This document shows, in pieces, positions 59,975-64,000 of a stretch of DNA of 64,000 nt. The notes under the pieces were generated by a model. It did no database searches and was not told where the DNA came from. It saw only the letters and a program-made list of their open reading frames with translations. The DNA is taken from the NCBI GenBank assembly GCA_013396755.1, contig VWZF01002921.1, positions 157,385-221,384 of the forward strand. Direction: 5' to 3'. Positions within the stretch are counted from its first letter, which is position 1; each line of letters opens with the position of its first letter. The DNA is from Sclerurus mexicanus. Lineage: Eukaryota > Chordata > Aves > Passeriformes > Furnariidae. A program made the position numbers and the translations under genes.

Positions 59975-62281
59975 GTATGTCTTATTATTTTCAATGTGTT
60001 CTATTATGTCCAAGGTAATTCCTTTAAGTGTTTGGACATGAAAAATGTCATTATCTGGAAAATAAAATAGGTTCAGAAAATGAACCATGCAACAAGGGTA
60101 ATTACTTTATAAGTACTAACTTGTTTAAAAAATATTTTCCCATGTTTCTTGCTAACAAAATTATGCAATAGATCAGAAAGTTGCAAATACTAAATGTTGT
60201 ATACGTAAAAAATAAGAGAGACATTTTAGTCATGTACTTTTGTGAACATATAGTATATATGTGTGTAAGTTGAACAAACATGTTCATATTTTGAAAATGT
60301 TTTACCTGCTTATTCTTGTTAAAGCAGATGTCTCTAGGATCTTTTTCCCTGGCTACCTCTTGAGTACAATTAGTGAAAAACATATTTTTTAGCAACACTG
60401 ACAACTGACAACAATAAGTTAAATATAAGTTAAATTAATATTTTAGTTTAAAAAATAATTAGATGGTCATAGAATTTCTGAAGAGGTCCTCTGCTCATAA
60501 CTTGGAAGTTTAGAAAATGGAGCTAGTTGCATTTAAATGTGCAGTAAAAAAAAAGAAAAGATGTTATTCTGTCTCTTTTTATCAGCAACCTCACTTTCTT
60601 GTATTAATATTTTGGCAATTCAAATTCTGTTACAGTCTGATAGATACAGAAATTGCTTGTAATTCTTTCTTGGTCCAAACGAATCCCAAACCAAATGTTC
60701 AAACTCTGTCAAATAGAGGACCTTCCATGAAACTTTGTGAAATCATGTCCTGTGCAGATCTAAAGCCATTTGCTCCTGTCAGTCAGTCCATCAACTCAAG
60801 CAGTAGTTGCCTGCACAAAGGATGTGAAATTTTTAACATGAAAAAGCTGGTCCTAGAGATTTCAAGTGAGGTGCCTTAAATGAGAGGCTATTTTTGACTT
60901 ATTATTTTGCCTCGATTTTTTACCTGTAAATTAGAGTGCCAACATTTTTACATAAGGGAGATCAAGAAGAGAAAGTGTTTGTGAAACATTTCGTCTTTAC
61001 AATGATGTAATGTGGTACAGACACAAACTGTTCTTACTTACGATCTCTTTGTACCTGAAATGGTAATAAATCAGATAATAAATGGTCCTTGATATTTTTG
61101 CCTTGTTATGTGGAAGCACGGTAGATAAAAAGAATCCCCAACCTTAAATTACAGGTCCAAATAAAACTTTGTATAGGAAAGAATTACGGAGGTGTGTTTA
61201 ACATAAAATGATACTTTTATATTTATGAGACAATTTCACCAAGCATAACAGGAACAAGCCCAGAAAGGTGTTTTCCCCCCCCAGCTATTGAACCTGTCTA
61301 TGAAGTCCTCAACCTGTGCAGGATTGAGGCAAGGGTCTCCCAAGAATGTCAATGGCACTTCTCCATGTAGAGGAGTTACAGGGTAGTATAATTTTGCCCT
61401 AATCAGGGTAAGTGACACATGCAAGGGAAATACAGAATTTTATAAAATAGGATTACCTTGTATTTACAAATCAAGGATTCCCATCTTGAGAAGAGATTAG
61501 CAGGATTGTAGGGAAATGCAGTAAAAAAAATTATGCTACTATTACTCAGGTTTTTTTCCACTATTTTTGATAAGTTCATTTTCTTTTTTTTTTTCCTGTA
61601 GTGTAAATAGGAAAGCAGCCATAAACAGGGAAAATCATTGCTTGCCAAGACACCCGTGCAGAACATAAGAAAGCACTAATGTGTGTGAAGCACTTCATTA
61701 TTTAATTGCTCTGCACAGTTCTCTGCATGGTTGAAATGCAGGGTTGGAGCAGTTCTTTGGAGCAGATACTCACATTGTAAGCAAATGGGCATGGAACGAA
61801 TATCCAGCAGAGATGCAGGGTGTCAGCCTGAAACATTTGCCAGTTTTGCTGAACTAGTGTGAAAAAGGGAATAATCAATGTTTTTTTATTGACTCAAATG
61901 AGGCTAGTTGTGACTGTATGTTGACACTTCAGAGGTACCTGAGCTAATTCAGATATTGGAAGCACTATAAACACTGTAGCATGAAATGCAGTGTGAGATT
62001 ATTTACTCTTCTTCGTGGCAGTTTGAGTCCCAGTTCCATGCCTCTGGTTTTGTTGTAGATTTGGCATAGCATAGACCTCAGCATTCTTCACAGGCTGCTG
62101 TGACTGAAGACAAACAAAATACTTTTGGTTACCTGTTCCTATTGTTAGGGAAACTTTCCCCTCCCAAGAAGGGGAAATGAGATAAAAACTACAAGCAACA
62201 GATACTTTTCTTTTTGACATTTTGGTCCGTTGGGTTCCTCACAAGGATGATTCCTTTAAGCATGCGCCCCCAGGTGGGGGA

Positions 62282-62319
62282 AGTACTGATTTCTGTGTAC
62301 AGTACTGATTTCTATGTAC
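62282..62319. repeat. 19-bp direct tandem repeat, two copies
   Basis: AGTACTGATTTCTGTGTAC is followed at once by AGTACTGATTTCTATGTAC, with one mismatch. It lies in DMGDH intron 14. Confidence 0.95.
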
Positions 62320-63789
62320 ACTGTTCTGTTAATTACAATAGCTTCTTACTGTGCAGCAAGCAGTTGAAATAGCTCCCAAAATGTTCAAAAAGACTTCAGC
62401 ATAAGTGAGCCTTGAGTGGTGTGTCATGGAAAACAAAAACAGTTTTAAAACAGATTAGAATGAATGAAGAACCAGATGCCAATGAAGGTAGTATGATCAA
62501 AAAGAATTCTAATTTTCACAAGAGGGCATTCAAGTATCTGTGGAATATATATGAAGAGATGTAATTTCTCAATAAAATCGTGATATTCTCTCTGTTTAGA
62601 AAGCTTGGTGTATGCATCATCTTCAGGTACACATGGAGTAGTAATTTTTTGTGATTAATAATAGGACAAACTCTTTAAAGCTAAAACTGACCTTTCTTTT
62701 TTTTTTTTTTCCTCCTTCACAGTATATGAATTATAACATGGCAATAAGTAAACAGATTTCTTCAGGGTTTCTGCAGCAACTTTCATTTTGTCAGTAAGGC
62801 TGAGGAGATGGCATTGTTCTAGGTAGTTTCCTCTAGACTGCTTGATAATCCTATTTTCTCTAATGTTGGTGTTAGTTGCACAGATGAGCAGGATGGGCTG
62901 TAATTAAACCAAAGTAGAGGGACAGTAACAGGATGAATTTCTAATTTAGAGTACATAATGTCTTCATAACTTCACAACAAAAATGTCTGTTTTAGCAAAG
63001 AGATTTAATACCTGTTTTCTTTCCTTTGGTTGTTCAATTACATTTAATGAGTTGTTAAATAGCCTCATCTCATGTATAAGCACTCTGCTATTCAATATTC
63101 AATAGAGTTCTAATGTTAGTCTCTATGCCAGGAAATTCACAGAATATCATTAAGGAAGAAAAAGCTGCAATTCTTTTTGCTCTATGTCCAAGAATATTGT
63201 TCTGCGCTTTCTCAGGTTTTCAAGTGCTCAAAGATACAGTATATCAGCCCTGAATGCTTAAAACAGCCTTGTTTTTGTCCTGAGTGTAATGGATCAGAAG
63301 TTCGTATAAAACTTGATGTTAGAGTGCAAAACATCCATGCCAGTTTGAGTAGTTCATAGAAATTACCTTTTTCAGAAGGGTTTTCCTTGTGAATCCAATA
63401 GAGACAACATTCATTAAGAGCATAAAGTGTTGGCTCTTTTTAGGTTTGTGCTTGTGTTGCTGTATCATAGACTGCCATCTTCTGGTCACACTCTCTGCAG
63501 CAACAGATCACTGCGATTTGGGAAGAGAATGCAGTAGATGACGGAAACCCTTTGGAACTCTGCTGTAGTGTGCTCTTACAGGCCAGGATCTGAGTGCTTA
63601 GCTCGTATTTTGTGTTTGTTTCCACAACGAGAAACTACTGTTATAAGAGGCAGTGTCTCTTTGCCTCAGCCCTCTTTATTTACTGGGGCAGTTTCTTTGC
63701 TGTCCATGTCAAGCCTCTTTCCAGATTTCCCGCTCTGCTCTGCCCTGGGGTNATTTTTCTATATCCAGAATCTCTTACTTTTTCTTAGG

Positions 63790-63880
63790 TCTACCCTACC
63801 AGCTCCTCTCCCATTCCCTCTCCCTCTCCCCTCCCCTCCCCTCCCCTTTTCTTCTTTTTTCTTTTCCTTTCCTTTTTTTT
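63790..63880. repeat. Polypyrimidine (CT) tract
   Basis: Almost pure C/T on the plus strand, including repeated CCCCT pentamers (CCCCTCCCCTCCCCTCCCCT) followed by T-rich sequence. It creates ORFs of biased composition on both strands that are not genes. A single N lies nearby at 63752. Confidence 0.9.
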
Positions 63881-64000
63881 TAAATGACAACCCCAAACCT
63901 TCTCCTTTGTTTCTTGCTCCTTTCCTTCTCTACTTATCACTAATTGCATCTTATCTCTTCCAACCCTACTCAGCCACTGCCTGAATTTCATTGTCAAAAT

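Larger units (their letters stand above)
59975..64000 (+). other. DMGDH: DMGDH intron 14 (partial)
   Basis: At least 4 kb after exon 14 without a recognisable next exon. It contains a two-copy 19-bp tandem (62282-62319), a pyrimidine-rich tract (63790-63880) and a single ambiguous base at 63752. ORFs such as 60517-60879 show no family motif. Confidence 0.75.

Noticed and set aside
63538..63997. Overlapping ORFs rich in Pro/Leu/Ser/Phe (plus) or Lys/Glu/Gly (minus)
   Set aside because: Translation of a polypyrimidine tract; biased composition and an N at 63752.
60000..64000. Search for DMGDH exons 15 and 16
   Set aside because: No stretch in any frame resembles the human continuation after V-K-L-N-K; these exons are taken to lie beyond the window.
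1..64000. CRISPR arrays, bacterial operons, prophage or insertion sequences
   Set aside because: No regularly spaced repeats, dense ORFs or ribosome-binding sites; the sequence is plainly a vertebrate nuclear locus.

Overview
The window is vertebrate nuclear DNA, almost certainly from a bird and probably a passerine. It carries interrupted genes with GT-AG introns, six degenerate CR1 LINE fragments in both orientations, and two copies of a SINE with a tRNA-Ile-like head and a CR1-like tail (the TguSINE1 type, known from passerines). The only protein-coding genes I can support are two enzymes of choline/one-carbon metabolism, arranged head to head around an unresolved GC-rich gap of 198 N at 30893-31090.

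Layout: 1-15.8 kb is gene-poor flank 3' of BHMT, with three CR1 fragments. From 15990 to 27913, minus strand, lie coding exons 2-8 of BHMT (betaine-homocysteine S-methyltransferase), 392 codons ending in a stop; only the first ~11 codons (exon 1) are missing, probably in the gap. About 30.8-31.25 kb is a CpG-rich segment containing the gap, the presumed shared promoter. From 32736 to 59974, plus strand, lie exons 2-14 (human numbering) of DMGDH (mitochondrial dimethylglycine dehydrogenase), 713 codons in one uninterrupted reading frame; the transit-peptide exon is in or beside the gap, and the last ~116 residues (two exons in human) lie beyond the window. 59975-64000 is the start of DMGDH intron 14.

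The two enzymes act in sequence. BHMT moves a methyl group from betaine to homocysteine, giving methionine and dimethylglycine; DMGDH oxidises that dimethylglycine to sarcosine and passes the one-carbon unit to tetrahydrofolate. In mammals BHMT2 sits between DMGDH and BHMT; here BHMT itself is the divergent partner of DMGDH and no second BHMT-like gene is seen, as expected for the layout before the mammalian duplication. Human synteny (JMY-BHMT-DMGDH-ARSB, 5q14) corresponds to the avian Z chromosome, so this is probably Z-linked (inference).

No wholly new system is evident. The observations most worth a second look are the shared promoter hidden by the gap, two protein-like antisense ORFs in DMGDH intron 7 (one ending at a consensus splice donor, one followed at once by AATAAA), a GC-rich block of unknown origin in DMGDH intron 5, and the SINE copies.
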